This document shows, in pieces, positions 54,564 through 63,615 of a stretch of DNA of 64,000 bases. The notes below the pieces were generated by a model. It saw nothing but the letters and a program-made list of their open reading frames with translations, had not been told where the DNA came from and did not search any database. Position 1 is the stretch's first letter. Each line of letters begins with the position of its first letter. Source of the DNA: Gammaproteobacteria bacterium (GTDB lineage: Bacteria > Pseudomonadota > Gammaproteobacteria > Steroidobacterales > XN24); the NCBI GenBank assembly GCA_029287575.1, contig JARFQW010000032.1:35355-99354 (forward strand), read 5' to 3'. A program made the translations under genes and the position numbers.

Positions 54564-55379
54564 TTGGATCTTCTGATACTCCTGCTGCTGTTGGCTGCCG
54601 CCGCCGGTTCGTTCCGGCTGTTGCGGGCCCGCCGTCGGCGCGCGATGCAGCGGGCCGAGATCTTTGACGACCTGCTGACCCTCGATCTCTCGGGCAATGC
54701 CTTCGAGCCGCATTCGCTCGATGCCCTGCCCGAGCGCGCCGCTGCCTGGCTGCGCAATGCACTCGCGTCCGGGCAGCCGGTATCGCGAACCGCGGATATC
54801 CGCTATGCGGGTCACCTCCGGGCGGCGCCTGCGGATGACTGGCTGCCCTACCGGGCCCGCGAACGCGTGGCCGCCGGCAGGGGGTTCATCTGGGAAGGGC
54901 GGGTTGCCGCGCTGGGGCCGCTTTTCGTGGCCGGCGCGGAATGCTTCCGGGGCAACTCCTATGAGTCCCGCTTCGAACTGCAGGGCCTGCTGACAGTTAC
55001 CAGGGAGACGGGGGAAGACCATCTCCGCTCGGCCCGGGCCCGTTTTCTGCTCGAGCATGTCTGGCTCCCCGGCTGCCTGCTGCCCGAGCTCGGCGCGGCG
55101 TGGACGGCGACCAGTGAGGACCAACTGGCCGTGGTCCCTGCGGGTTGGGACGTTCCGCTGGGTCTGGAGATCGGCCCGGGGGGCGTGTTGCGGTCCGCGA
55201 GCGTGCTCCGGTTCCGGCCGGAAACCGGACGGATGGTGAATTTCGGAATGGCCGTGGAACGGGAAGAGGTCTTTGACGGGCACCGCCTCCCCAGCCGAAT
55301 CTCGGGTGGCTGGGGTTTTGGCACCGATGACTATGTCGAGATATTTCGGTCATCCGTGGAATCCGTGCGCTTCTTCTGA
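54564..55379 (+). CDS. DUF6544 family membrane-anchored protein
   Basis: A 271-residue protein with one N-terminal membrane helix (DLLILLLLLAAAAGSFRLL) followed by RARRRR, and a mature domain matching the DUF6544 (formerly DUF6920) family: LPERAAAWLRNALASGQPVSRTADIRYAGHLR, GRGFIWEGRV, ELQGLLTVTRETGEDHLRSARARFL and MAVEREEVFDGHRLPSRISGGW. Function unknown, probably facing the periplasm. TTG 54564 is the only start close to the membrane segment, about 60 bp after the previous small gene. Confidence 0.72.
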   Translation: MDLLILLLLLAAAAGSFRLLRARRRRAMQRAEIFDDLLTLDLSGNAFEPHSLDALPERAAAWLRNALASGQPVSRTADIRYAGHLRAAPADDWLPYRARERVAAGRGFIWEGRVAALGPLFVAGAECFRGNSYESRFELQGLLTVTRETGEDHLRSARARFLLEHVWLPGCLLPELGAAWTATSEDQLAVVPAGWDVPLGLEIGPGGVLRSASVLRFRPETGRMVNFGMAVEREEVFDGHRLPSRISGGWGFGTDDYVEIFRSSVESVRFF

Positions 55380-55445
55380 ACTTCGACGCCGGAACTGGGA
55401 CTCAGCGCACGGATACCTCGACAGCATCTGTCCGATGCTGTTGGC

Positions 55446-55580
55446 ATGGAGTTCTTTTTGCAATTCTGGGACGAGATTGACGACGCCTTGGGCTATCTCC
55501 GCCATCATCCCGGTATCCTCGCCCTTTGCGCGCTGGGTGTTCTGACGCTCGCCGCCACGCCGCTGTTGTTCCTGTTCTAG
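55446..55580 (+). CDS. 44-residue membrane microprotein
   Basis: ATG at 55446 encodes 44 residues: an amphipathic N-terminus (MEFFLQFWDEIDDALGYL) and a strongly hydrophobic C-terminal half (HHPGILALCALGVLTLAATPLLFLF), a one-helix membrane protein. It lies in the 66-bp-plus gap after the DUF6544 gene, same strand, with no competing gene. Similar W-x-D-rich short membrane proteins occur in gammaproteobacteria but I cannot name a family. Confidence 0.5.
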   Translation: MEFFLQFWDEIDDALGYLRHHPGILALCALGVLTLAATPLLFLF

Positions 55581-55760
55581 ACAACCCTCTGGCCGGCGGC
55601 GGCGTGGCGTCTCGAGGCCCCGCCGATCCTGACCGGCGCCCCCCGCACCTGCCCGGCAGCGTTCGACCAGCGTGGCGGCATATGCCTGATGCTTGATTTC
55701 CCGGCCCGCCGCTGGCCAGACTTCGAACCCGTCAACCACGCCTGGTCCGGAGTCCGTGTC

Positions 55761-57812
55761 GTGAAAATGCTATCCCGCCTTGCCGTTGCCCTGGGCGCCT
55801 GCGCCTGCTGGTTAAGCCTTGTGTCAGCGACAGCCGCGGCACCGTTCGATGTCGAGAAACTGGTTGACCTTCGACGGCTGTCCGATCCTCAAGTCAGCCC
55901 CGACGGGCGGTGGGTCGTTTTTGTCCTGCGGGAAACCGACAGGGCCGCGGACAAGGGGTGGACCGACCTGTGGATCGTGCCGGCGCGGGGCGACGCGGCC
56001 GCGCGCCGGATCACGAGCGATCCGGCGGCCGATCGGCAGCCGCGCTGGTCTGGCGACGGCCGGCGACTGTATTTCCTCAGCGCCCGCAGCGGGTCCAGCC
56101 AGGTCTGGCGACTCGAGCCCGGCAAGCCTTCCGAACCCGAACAGGTGACCGACCTGGAACTCGGTATCAACGCATTTGCCGTCGCGCCCGCGGAGGACCG
56201 CCTGGTGGTGTCCATCGAGGTGTATCCGGACTGCCGGACACTGGCCTGCACGCGGGACCGCCTCGCCGAGCTGGAATCCAGTCCGGAGTCAGCGCGGGTC
56301 TTCGACCGCTTGATGGTCCGGCACTGGGACCAGTGGGATGACGGCCGGCACGCAACGCTTCACGCCGTGGATCCCGGCGGCGACCAGACCCCCGTGGCCC
56401 TGACCGCGGGCATGGATGCCCATGTGCCTCCCCGTCCCTTCGGCGACGCCGGTGCGTTTGCCATCGCGGCCGACGGCGGGAGTGTTTTCTTTGTGGCCCG
56501 GTCCGCAGCCGGGAGCGAGAAGGCCTGGTCGACCAATCTGGATCTCTTCCGGGTTCCCCTGGACGGGTCGGCGCCTCCGAAGAACCTGACGGCTGCGCTG
56601 CCCGGCACCGAGGGTGAGCCTGTGCCGTCGCCCGATGGCCGGTTTCTGGCGTTTTCTTCGATGGCCCGGGCCGGATTCGAGGCCGATCGGCATCGGCTGA
56701 TGCTCATGGATCTGGAGAGCGGCGACATCAGGGAGCTGGCCGGCGATCTGGACCGCAGTCTCGGCGGCTTCGTCTGGACCCAGGGGAGCCGCGGGATCCT
56801 CGCCACCGGCCAGCATCTCGGCCAGAAAGCGCTGTTCCGGGTGGACGCCCAATCCGGTAACGCCAGGCGATTGGTGGACTCCGGCACGGTTGCGGCGGTT
56901 CGCGCATCCGGCGGGTCGGTGGTGCTCGCGCGAAACGATCTGGCCAGCCCCAACGACCTCTACCGGCTCGACGGCAAGGACCTGACCCGCCTGACAGCCG
57001 TCAACGAGGATTTGCTCGCCGGCGTGGAGTTCGGGGCCTACGAACAGTTCACATTCGCCGGCTGGAACGACGAGACGGTGCACGCCTACGTCGTGAAGCC
57101 GGCCGGCTTCCAGGCGGACCGGCGCTACCCGCTCGCCTTTCTCGTCCACGGCGGGCCTCAGGGGAGCTTCGGCAACCGCTTCCATTATCGTTGGAACCCC
57201 CAGACCTATTCGGGCAAGGGGTATGTGGCGGTCATGGTGGACTTCCACGGTTCGACGGGCTACGGCCAGGCCTTCACCGATTCGATTTCCGGAGACTGGG
57301 GCGGCAAGCCGCTGGAGGACCTGCGCAAGGGCCTCGCCGCCGCGCTGGAGCGTTATCCCTGGATTGACCCGGAGCGGAAATGCGCCCTGGGAGCTTCCTA
57401 CGGCGGCTACATGATCAACTGGATCGCCGGTAACTGGGCCGGCGAGTTCGACTGTCTCGTAAACCACGACGGGATTTTCGATAACCGCTCGATGTATTAC
57501 ACGACCGAGGAGCTGTGGTTTGTCGAGTGGGAACACGGCGGTCCCCAGTTCGTCAGCCCCGGAACCTATGAGCGGCACAATCCCGTCAATCACGTAGACC
57601 GGTGGGAAGATCCCATGCTCGTGATCCACGGTGCGCTCGACTACCGCGTGCCCGAAACCCAGGGCCTGGCGGCGTTCACCGCCCTGCAGCGGCGCGGCAT
57701 CCCGAGCCGGCTGGTCTGGTTCCCGGACGAGAACCACTGGGTCCTGCGGCCTTCGAACAGCGTCCGCTGGCACCGGGAGGTCGAACGCTGGCTGGGCGAG
57801 TGGACCCGCTAG
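55761..57812 (+). CDS. S9 family prolyl oligopeptidase-like peptidase
   Basis: A 683-residue exported peptidase. A signal peptide (RLAVALGACACWLSLVSATAAA) precedes a seven-blade beta-propeller (PQVSPDGRWVVFVL, PRWSGDGRRLYFLSA, PSPDGRFLAFSS) and a C-terminal alpha/beta-hydrolase catalytic domain with Ser546 (GASYGGYMINW), Asp627 (GALDYRVP) and His659 (ENHWV), the prolyl oligopeptidase triad. It cuts short peptides in the periplasm, or outside the cell. GTG 55761, with GGAG at 55749, gives the proper signal peptide; ATG 55767 is the alternative. Monocistronic and convergent with the ABC importer. Confidence 0.93.
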   Translation: MKMLSRLAVALGACACWLSLVSATAAAPFDVEKLVDLRRLSDPQVSPDGRWVVFVLRETDRAADKGWTDLWIVPARGDAAARRITSDPAADRQPRWSGDGRRLYFLSARSGSSQVWRLEPGKPSEPEQVTDLELGINAFAVAPAEDRLVVSIEVYPDCRTLACTRDRLAELESSPESARVFDRLMVRHWDQWDDGRHATLHAVDPGGDQTPVALTAGMDAHVPPRPFGDAGAFAIAADGGSVFFVARSAAGSEKAWSTNLDLFRVPLDGSAPPKNLTAALPGTEGEPVPSPDGRFLAFSSMARAGFEADRHRLMLMDLESGDIRELAGDLDRSLGGFVWTQGSRGILATGQHLGQKALFRVDAQSGNARRLVDSGTVAAVRASGGSVVLARNDLASPNDLYRLDGKDLTRLTAVNEDLLAGVEFGAYEQFTFAGWNDETVHAYVVKPAGFQADRRYPLAFLVHGGPQGSFGNRFHYRWNPQTYSGKGYVAVMVDFHGSTGYGQAFTDSISGDWGGKPLEDLRKGLAAALERYPWIDPERKCALGASYGGYMINWIAGNWAGEFDCLVNHDGIFDNRSMYYTTEELWFVEWEHGGPQFVSPGTYERHNPVNHVDRWEDPMLVIHGALDYRVPETQGLAAFTALQRRGIPSRLVWFPDENHWVLRPSNSVRWHREVERWLGEWTR

Positions 57813-57837
57813 CGATCGCGCGGCCGGGTGTCGGTGT

Positions 57838-59343
57838 TCATGCCGCCGGACTGGTGCGCATGTGGGCCGGTACCAGGCGTCGCTCGAGCGCCTCGAACAA
57901 CAGCTCGGTCAACAGCGCCAGCAGCGCCGCAGGCACCGCGCCCTGCAGAATCAGCCCGGTGTCATTCAGGGCGAGGCCGGTCACGATGGGTTCCCCCAGG
58001 CCGCCCGCGCCGATAAACGCCGCCAGCGTGGCCGTGCCGATGCTGATGACCGCCGCGATTCTGAGTCCGGACAGAATGTGCGGCAGCGCCAGCGGGATCA
58101 GCACATGCCTGAGCCGCTGTCCCGGCGTCATGCCCATGGCCTCTCCGACATCCTGCAGAAGGGGATCGACCGTGGTCAGGGCGGTCAGGCTGCTGCGCAG
58201 GATCGGCAGAAGGGCATAGAGAAAGAGCGCAACGACTGCCGGCAGCACGCCGACGCCGAAGAGCGGGATCATCAGCGCGAGCAGGGCAATCGACGGGATG
58301 GTCTGGAGCAGCCCGGCCAGGTAGAGCGCTGCCCGGGCCACCGCGGGCCGGTTGTACAGAACCGCCGCCAGCCCGATGCCCGCGATACAGGCAAAGGCGA
58401 GCGCTATGCCGGTGAGCTTCAGGTGGACCAGCAGATTGTGGCCAAGACGACGGACGGTGCCGTCCCGGCTCCCGGGAGCCGTCGCCTCGGCATCCTCGCC
58501 ATCGAGAAAGGCGCGCGCGATGCTGGCAAAGGACTCACCGTCCACGACGGCCCGCGCGTTGAGCTGCCGCATGAGGGCTTCATCGAAACGGTCTGCCAGC
58601 CGTTCCAGGGCGGTCCGGGCAGCCGGCTCCAGGCCGGCGTCGATAAGGGGCACGGCCAGATAGGTGGGGAAATAGCCCAGATCATCTTCGATGACCGCGA
58701 GCTTCCACGCGCCGAGATCGCCGTCCGTGGAGTAAGCGTCGGTCAGATCGATTCGTCCCTCCGCGGCCGCCCGGTAGGCCAGCCCGTGTGCGATTCCTTC
58801 CGGTGCCTGCGGCAGTCCGTAGGCCCGCTGCAGGCCGGGCCAGCCGTCCTCGCGTTCGAGAAACTCGTGGGAAACCGCGGTCCGCAGATCGGGATGGGCG
58901 GTCAGATCGGAAATCCGTCGAATCGCCAGCTCGTCGGCCAGCTGTCGGGGCATGGCCAGGGCATAGGTGTTGCTGAACCCCAGGCCGGGAAGCATGCGCA
59001 GCCCGAGTTCGTCCAGCGCGCTCGCGATGTCCTCCATACTCGCGCCCGGGCGCTTGAGAATGGCCTCCGAAATGGTGCCCGAGTATTCCGGGTAGACGTC
59101 GATGTCCCCCTGGCGGAGCGCAGCAAAGGTAATAAGGGTGGAGCCGAGGCCGAAACGCCGCTGTACGTTCAGGCCCTCTCGTTCCAGGGCCTGGGCAAAG
59201 ATCTCCGCCAGCACGTAGCTTTCGGAGAACGGCTTGCTGCCCACGACGACCGTTGTGCCGGTGCCGCCGGGCGCACCCGGCTCGGCGCAGGCGCCAAGGC
59301 CCGCAACTGCCGTGACGGCAAGAAGCATCCTGGCGATCCTCAT
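57838..59343 (-). CDS. ABC importer fusion: substrate-binding domain plus permease (quaternary amine/osmoprotectant type)
   Basis: A 501-residue fusion. Residues 1-25 form a lipoprotein signal (LLAVTAVAGLGACAEP). Residues about 30-280 are an OpuAC-type glycine betaine-binding domain (VVVGSKPFSESYVLAEIFAQALE, GDIDVYPEYSGTISEAIL, and the DAYSTDGDLGAWKLAVIEDDLGYF ligand region). Residues about 300-495 are a ProW-type permease with EAA loop (DVGEAMGMTPGQRLRHVLIPLALPHILSGLR). The order binding domain then permease is opposite to the better-known permease-binding fusions. Possible ligands are betaine, choline, carnitine or ergothioneine; not decided. It overlaps the ATPase gene (ATGA at 59340-59343). 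Confidence 0.9.
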   Translation of the reverse strand: MRIARMLLAVTAVAGLGACAEPGAPGGTGTTVVVGSKPFSESYVLAEIFAQALEREGLNVQRRFGLGSTLITFAALRQGDIDVYPEYSGTISEAILKRPGASMEDIASALDELGLRMLPGLGFSNTYALAMPRQLADELAIRRISDLTAHPDLRTAVSHEFLEREDGWPGLQRAYGLPQAPEGIAHGLAYRAAAEGRIDLTDAYSTDGDLGAWKLAVIEDDLGYFPTYLAVPLIDAGLEPAARTALERLADRFDEALMRQLNARAVVDGESFASIARAFLDGEDAEATAPGSRDGTVRRLGHNLLVHLKLTGIALAFACIAGIGLAAVLYNRPAVARAALYLAGLLQTIPSIALLALMIPLFGVGVLPAVVALFLYALLPILRSSLTALTTVDPLLQDVGEAMGMTPGQRLRHVLIPLALPHILSGLRIAAVISIGTATLAAFIGAGGLGEPIVTGLALNDTGLILQGAVPAALLALLTELLFEALERRLVPAHMRTSPAA

Positions 59344-60083
59344 CGCGACAACGGTTCCAGCAGACGACGGGCATAGTCTCCGGCTGGCCGGGCCAGCAGA
59401 GTCGCGGAATCGCCGACCGCTTCGATTTTCCCGGATCGCAGGACGACGATCTGGCGGCCCAGGGTTGCGGCCTCTCTGACGTCGTGGGTGACCAGGACGA
59501 CGGCGATACCCTCGTCCGCCTGGAGACGCAGGAAACGCTCGTGAATTTCCGCCCGGGTGAGGGCATCGACCCCGGAGAAGGATTCGTCCAGCAGCAGCAG
59601 GGGCGGCCGGCGGATCATCGCCCGGCAGATGCCGATCCGTTGCTGCTGGCCGCCGGACAGCTCGTGGGGAAAGCGGTCGCCGAGGCCCGGATCGAGGCCC
59701 ATGACAGACATCAGATGCTCGGCCCGGCCGCGCCCGGTGCGGATATCCCCTTCGGCGATCTCCACGGGGAGGAGCACATTCTCGGTGACGGTCAGGTGAG
59801 GGAACAGACCCACGTCCTGGACGGCGTAGCCGATCCGGCGACGGACCCGGATCATGTCGCTGGATCCCAGGGATGAGCCGAACACCTCCACGTCACCGCT
59901 CGCCGGACGGACCAGACCGTTGAGCAAACGCAACAGCGTGGATTTCCCCGAGCCGCTCTCGCCAACGATCGCGGTTACTCGCCCCGGAGCAATGCTCAGG
60001 GAAATATCGTCGAGTATGCGTGCCTCACCGTAGCGGACATGCACATGAGAGAGCCGGGCGGCCGGCCCGGAATGACTTTCCAT
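59340..60083 (-). CDS. ABC transporter ATP-binding protein (OpuA/ProV-like partner)
   Basis: A 247-residue ATPase with Walker A GESGSGKST near residue 40, Q-loop YAVQDVG, signature LSGGQQQRIGICRAM near 143-155, Walker B LLLLDESFSGVD, and H-loop VLVTHD. It is the energising subunit of the fused importer that follows; no C-terminal CBS domain is present, unlike many ProV proteins. ATG 60083 is the family start. First of two minus-strand genes. Confidence 0.92.
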   Translation of the reverse strand: MESHSGPAARLSHVHVRYGEARILDDISLSIAPGRVTAIVGESGSGKSTLLRLLNGLVRPASGDVEVFGSSLGSSDMIRVRRRIGYAVQDVGLFPHLTVTENVLLPVEIAEGDIRTGRGRAEHLMSVMGLDPGLGDRFPHELSGGQQQRIGICRAMIRRPPLLLLDESFSGVDALTRAEIHERFLRLQADEGIAVVLVTHDVREAATLGRQIVVLRSGKIEAVGDSATLLARPAGDYARRLLEPLSR

Positions 60084-60199
60084 AGCGGGATTATGTCACT
60101 CCCTCGAGGCCGCTCCCGCGCATTGTGTGATACCGAACACGGAAGCCTCAAGAAGCGGCGGCTAGCCTCGGTAGCCGTATCCGTACGAGGCGCGAACAC

Positions 60200-60442
60200 G
60201 TGGGCACCCGCAAACCACAGCACAGTGAGCACGAAGGGGCGCCGTCCCCGGAGTCCAGCGCCGATGCTGACCCGTATCTGGTTGGCCTGGCCAGGCAGGG
60301 GCGGCCGCGATTCAAGCGCCGCACGGCGCGTGACGAGGCCGGCCTCGACAAGCCGGCTCATGCGGGAGATCCCCGCGACCAGGATCCCTACCTGGTGGGC
60401 CTGGCCCGGCACGCGCGCGACCGCAACCCGGCCGACAGCTGA
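60200..60442 (+). CDS. Small hydrophilic protein with a duplicated DPYLVGLAR motif
   Basis: 80 residues from GTG 60200, rich in Arg, His and Asp. The motif DADPYLVGLARQGRPR (near residues 23-38) recurs as DQDPYLVGLARHARDR (near 61-76). At DNA level the copies differ mainly at synonymous third positions (for example CCG/CCC, TAT/TAC, GTT/GTG), which suggests the protein, not the DNA, is conserved. No known family recognised. It has no close neighbours on its strand, being between the ABC importer and the SDR gene. Confidence 0.55.
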   Translation: MGTRKPQHSEHEGAPSPESSADADPYLVGLARQGRPRFKRRTARDEAGLDKPAHAGDPRDQDPYLVGLARHARDRNPADS

Positions 60443-60448
60443 CTTATT

Positions 60449-60488
60449 CCCCAATCAGCATTGCGGGGCCCCGATCAGCATCGCGGGG
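60449..60488. repeat. 20-bp tandem duplication
   Basis: CCCCAATCAGCATTGCGGGG (60449-60468) followed directly by CCCCGATCAGCATCGCGGGG (60469-60488). The copies differ at two positions. Each is itself loosely palindromic, with CCCC and GGGG at the ends. It lies just before the 3' end of the minus-strand SDR gene and after the small-protein stop; it may form a hairpin in either transcript. Confidence 0.8.
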
Positions 60489-60496
60489 CGGTTTCG

Positions 60497-61312
60497 CTAC
60501 TCCCGCCGCTTTCCGGAGAGGCTGCGCAGGTAGTCCAGCAGGCCCAGCCGACGGGCAGTGCTCTCCACGACGCCGGGCGCCAGTGCCCGTGCCGCCATCA
60601 CGCCGCGCGCCGGGCGCGAGCTGACGATGACTTCGCCGCCGTTGCCTTCGAGCGCGCTGACAACCGCTTCGGCAACCGCTTCGGGGGTGGACGTGCCCAG
60701 CAGGGCCGGCGCTTTCACCGCCAGATCCGCAAACATGCCAGCATCGCTGACCAGTCCGGGCGCGATGGCCGTTGCGATCACTCCCGTATCCCGCAGCTCG
60801 GTATTCAGCGCCAGCGTCCATTCGGTCAGTGCCGCCTTGCTGGCGGCATACACGGACGCCCAGGGAAGCCCGACCCTGCCCGCGAGGGATGAGATGTTGA
60901 CGATATGGCCGGCCTTGCGCTCGATCATGCGTGGCAGGACGGTCCGGCTGACCAGCATGGGGGCAACGGTGTTGAGCTCCAGGACGCTGCGCACTTCCTC
61001 CGGGTCGATTTCGGCAAACGCGCCGACCTGGGTGACTCCGGCATTGTTAATCAGGATGTCGATTTCGCCGGCCCGGGACGCCACCCGGATCGGCAGATTG
61101 CGACGCTGACTGCGGTCGGTGAGATCGGCGGCCACCGCAACCACATCGACGCCGGTGCCGAGTAGCTCGGTCCTTAGGCCGTCCAGGGCCGTCTTGTTCC
61201 GGCCGACCAGCGCGAGGTTGAGGCCCTTGTGCGCCAGAGCCCGCGCGATCGCCCGGCCAATGCCGCCGGTGGCGCCAGTCAGAAGGGCAAGTTGCCCTTT
61301 TAGGGTTTCCAT
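60497..61312 (-). CDS. Short-chain dehydrogenase/reductase
   Basis: A 271-residue classical SDR: cofactor motif TGATGGIGRAIA near residue 13, NNAG near 91, catalytic Ser in NISSLAGRVG near 141 and YAASKAAL near 155-162. Cofactor preference, NADP likely from the Arg in VGRNK, and substrate cannot be told. ATG 61312 is the family start. Alone on its strand, with msrB on the other strand 73 bp away. Confidence 0.88.
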   Translation of the reverse strand: METLKGQLALLTGATGGIGRAIARALAHKGLNLALVGRNKTALDGLRTELLGTGVDVVAVAADLTDRSQRRNLPIRVASRAGEIDILINNAGVTQVGAFAEIDPEEVRSVLELNTVAPMLVSRTVLPRMIERKAGHIVNISSLAGRVGLPWASVYAASKAALTEWTLALNTELRDTGVIATAIAPGLVSDAGMFADLAVKAPALLGTSTPEAVAEAVVSALEGNGGEVIVSSRPARGVMAARALAPGVVESTARRLGLLDYLRSLSGKRRE

Positions 61313-61385
61313 GTGACTGGGTTCAGAACTCCGGTATGGCTAGACTGTCTACTCGATATCCACAGTCTAGCGGGTCGTGTAACAG

Positions 61386-61805
61386 ATGAAGGACAAGCTG
61401 ATCCGGAGCGAAGCCGAGTGGCGGGCCGAATTGACCGACGAGCAGTACCGGGTTACCCGGGAGGGCGCCACGGAACGGCCGTTCACCGGCCGCTACGTGA
61501 ACTGCAAGCAGGATGGGGTGTACCGGTGTGTCTGCTGCGGGCAGGAACTCTTCGCCTCCGACACGAAGTATGACTCGGGCTCCGGCTGGCCGAGCTTTAC
61601 GCGGCCGGCCGGTGAGGAAGCGGTCGCCACGCGCCGCGACACGAGTCACGGGATGATTCGCGACGAAGTGGTTTGTGCGAAGTGCGATGCCCACCTGGGT
61701 CATGTGTTCCCCGACGGGCCGGGTCCGGAGCGCCTGCGTTTTTGCATCAACTCCGCGGCACTGGATCTGAACAGCGACAACGACGGTGACGCCGGAGAGG
61801 GCTGA
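61386..61805 (+). CDS. msrB: Peptide methionine-R-sulfoxide reductase MsrB
   Basis: A 139-residue Msr[18 protein letters not shown], zinc-binding CVCCGQELF and [12 protein letters not shown] pairs, GSGWPSF, and the catalytic RFCINSAAL with Cys near residue 119. It repairs methionine-R-sulfoxide in oxidised proteins using thioredoxin. No fused MsrA domain. A gap of 67 bp separates it from the FKBP gene. Confidence 0.96.
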   Translation: MKDKLIRSEAEWRAELTDEQYRVTREGATERPFTGRYVNCKQDGVYRCVCCGQELFASDTKYDSGSGWPSFTRPAGEEAVATRRDTSHGMIRDEVVCAKCDAHLGHVFPDGPGPERLRFCINSAALDLNSDNDGDAGEG

Positions 61806-61872
61806 GAGCCGGTCTGAGCCGCCAGCGGATCATGGTATCGTTTGCGCTTTTCGCCATCCCGACGGAGCCGTC

Positions 61873-62325
61873 ATGAAGAAACCGTTCATCGCCGCGGCGA
61901 TGCTCGCAATCCTGTTCGCCGCCGGTTCGATCGGGTCCCGGGGCGTCTCACTGGCCGCAAACGAGGATTCCGCCATGACCGACGAATTGATCATCGAGGA
62001 GCTTGCCCTGGGAGAGGGCGAAGAGGCCGTAAACGGCAAAGTGGCCGTGGTGCACTATACCGGCTGGCTCTACGATCCGGATGCGGATGACAAGAAGGGC
62101 TCGAAGTTCGACAGTTCCCGGGATCGCGGTGCGCCCTTCAAGTTTCCCCTGGGCGGCGGACGGGTAATCCGTGGCTGGGACCAGGGCGTGGCCGGCATGA
62201 AGGTGGGTGGCCGCCGTCTGCTGATTATTCCCCCGTCGCTGGGCTATGGCGCCCGCGGCGCGGGCGGCGTGATTCCGCCCAATGCCATCCTCGTGTTCGA
62301 CGTCGAGTTGCTCGGCGTCGAGTAG
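61873..62325 (+). CDS. Periplasmic FKBP-type peptidyl-prolyl isomerase
   Basis: A 150-residue exported isomerase: signal peptide ([18 protein letters not shown]), then the FKBP core with [55 protein letters not shown] and the FDVEL ending. The Tyr, Phe, Trp and Ile/Val pocket residues are present. ATG 61873 gives the signal peptide. It assists proline-limited folding in the envelope and ends 3 bp before the amidohydrolase gene. Confidence 0.94.
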   Translation: MKKPFIAAAMLAILFAAGSIGSRGVSLAANEDSAMTDELIIEELALGEGEEAVNGKVAVVHYTGWLYDPDADDKKGSKFDSSRDRGAPFKFPLGGGRVIRGWDQGVAGMKVGGRRLLIIPPSLGYGARGAGGVIPPNAILVFDVELLGVE

Positions 62326-62328
62326 GCG

Positions 62329-63615
62329 ATGTCCGTACGCGCCCTTGCGGCTTTCGCCGCGCTTTCGGTCATGGCCCTGTCCGCCGAGGGCGCAAAAGTC
62401 ATTCACGCCGGCGCGCTGATCGACGGCAAGGGTGATCGGGTGGCCGGCCCCGCGACCCTCATTATCGAAGGCGAGCGGATCGCCGAGGTGGTCGAGGGCC
62501 ACCGCGCCCCCGGGCCCGATGACGAACTCGTGGACCTCTCCGGCCAAACCGTGCTGCCGGGGCTGATGGACATGCACACCCATCTGTCCTTCGAGTTCAG
62601 CCGTAGGGCCTATCTGCTGGAATTCCAGCAGGAAGAGGCCGACTATGCGCTTGCCGGCGCGGCCTATGCGAAGCGCACGCTGCTTGCGGGATTCACGACG
62701 GTCCGCGACCTGGGTGACGCCTACAACGTCACGGTGGCATTACGCGACGCGATAAACAGGGGCAGCCTTGACGGGCCGCGCATCTTTACCGCGGCCACCG
62801 CGATTGGCACGACCGGCGGACATGCCGATCCGACCAACGGCTGGGCGTCCCGGATCGCTGGTGATCCCGGTCCGGCGGACGGCGTTGTCAACGGCGTCGA
62901 CGATGCCTGGAAGGCGGTGCGCCAGCGCTACAAGGACGGCGCCGATCTGATCAAGATCACGGCCACCGGCGGCGTCCTGAGCGTTGCCAGGAGCGGGCAG
63001 AACCCTCAATGGCGTGAAGAAGAGCTGGCGGCGGTCGTGGCGGCGGCCCGGGACTACGGTTTCCACGTGGCAGCCCACGCCCATGGCACCGAGGGCATGA
63101 AGCGGGCCGTGCGGGCGGGCGTTTACTCTATCGAACACGGCAGCTACATGGACGAAGAAACCATGGAGCTCATGAAGGACCGGGGCACCTGGTATGTTCC
63201 GACCATCATGGCCGGCGAGTGGGTTGCCGAGAAGGCCGGGATCCAGGGCTACTTCCCCGAACTCGTCCGGCCAAAGGCCGCGGCCATCGGGCCGCAGATT
63301 CAGGCGACGTTCGCGAAAGCCTATCGAGCAGGGGTGCCCATCGTGTTCGGAACCGACAGCGGCGTGTCCGCCCACGGAGACAATGCCCGGGAGTTCTCCC
63401 TGATGGTCGCCGGCGGCATGCCGCCGATGGAGGCGATCCAATCGGCCACCAGTGTGGCCGCGCGATTTCTCGGAATCGACGATGAGGTGGGCACCCTGGA
63501 GGCCGGTAAACTGGCCGACATCATTGCCGTTAGCGGTGATCCTGTCGCCGATGTCACGGTCCTCGAGGATGTTCGATTCGTGATGAAAGAAGGCGTGATT
63601 TACAGGCATCAATGA
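62329..63615 (+). CDS. Metal-dependent amidohydrolase (imidazolonepropionase-like)
   Basis: A 428-residue exported amidohydrolase. Metal ligands: HTH in [14 protein letters not shown] near residue 85, a carboxylated-Lys candidate in [10 protein letters not shown] near 207, His in [13 protein letters not shown] near 250, His in [13 protein letters not shown] near 270, and Asp in [11 protein letters not shown] near 345. The start [21 protein letters not shown] is a signal peptide. Such enzymes split cyclic amides or dipeptide-like substrates in the envelope. The ATG of the next gene overlaps its stop (ATGA). Confidence 0.88.
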   Translation: MSVRALAAFAALSVMALSAEGAKVIHAGALIDGKGDRVAGPATLIIEGERIAEVVEGHRAPGPDDELVDLSGQTVLPGLMDMHTHLSFEFSRRAYLLEFQQEEADYALAGAAYAKRTLLAGFTTVRDLGDAYNVTVALRDAINRGSLDGPRIFTAATAIGTTGGHADPTNGWASRIAGDPGPADGVVNGVDDAWKAVRQRYKDGADLIKITATGGVLSVARSGQNPQWREEELAAVVAAARDYGFHVAAHAHGTEGMKRAVRAGVYSIEHGSYMDEETMELMKDRGTWYVPTIMAGEWVAEKAGIQGYFPELVRPKAAAIGPQIQATFAKAYRAGVPIVFGTDSGVSAHGDNAREFSLMVAGGMPPMEAIQSATSVAARFLGIDDEVGTLEAGKLADIIAVSGDPVADVTVLEDVRFVMKEGVIYRHQ

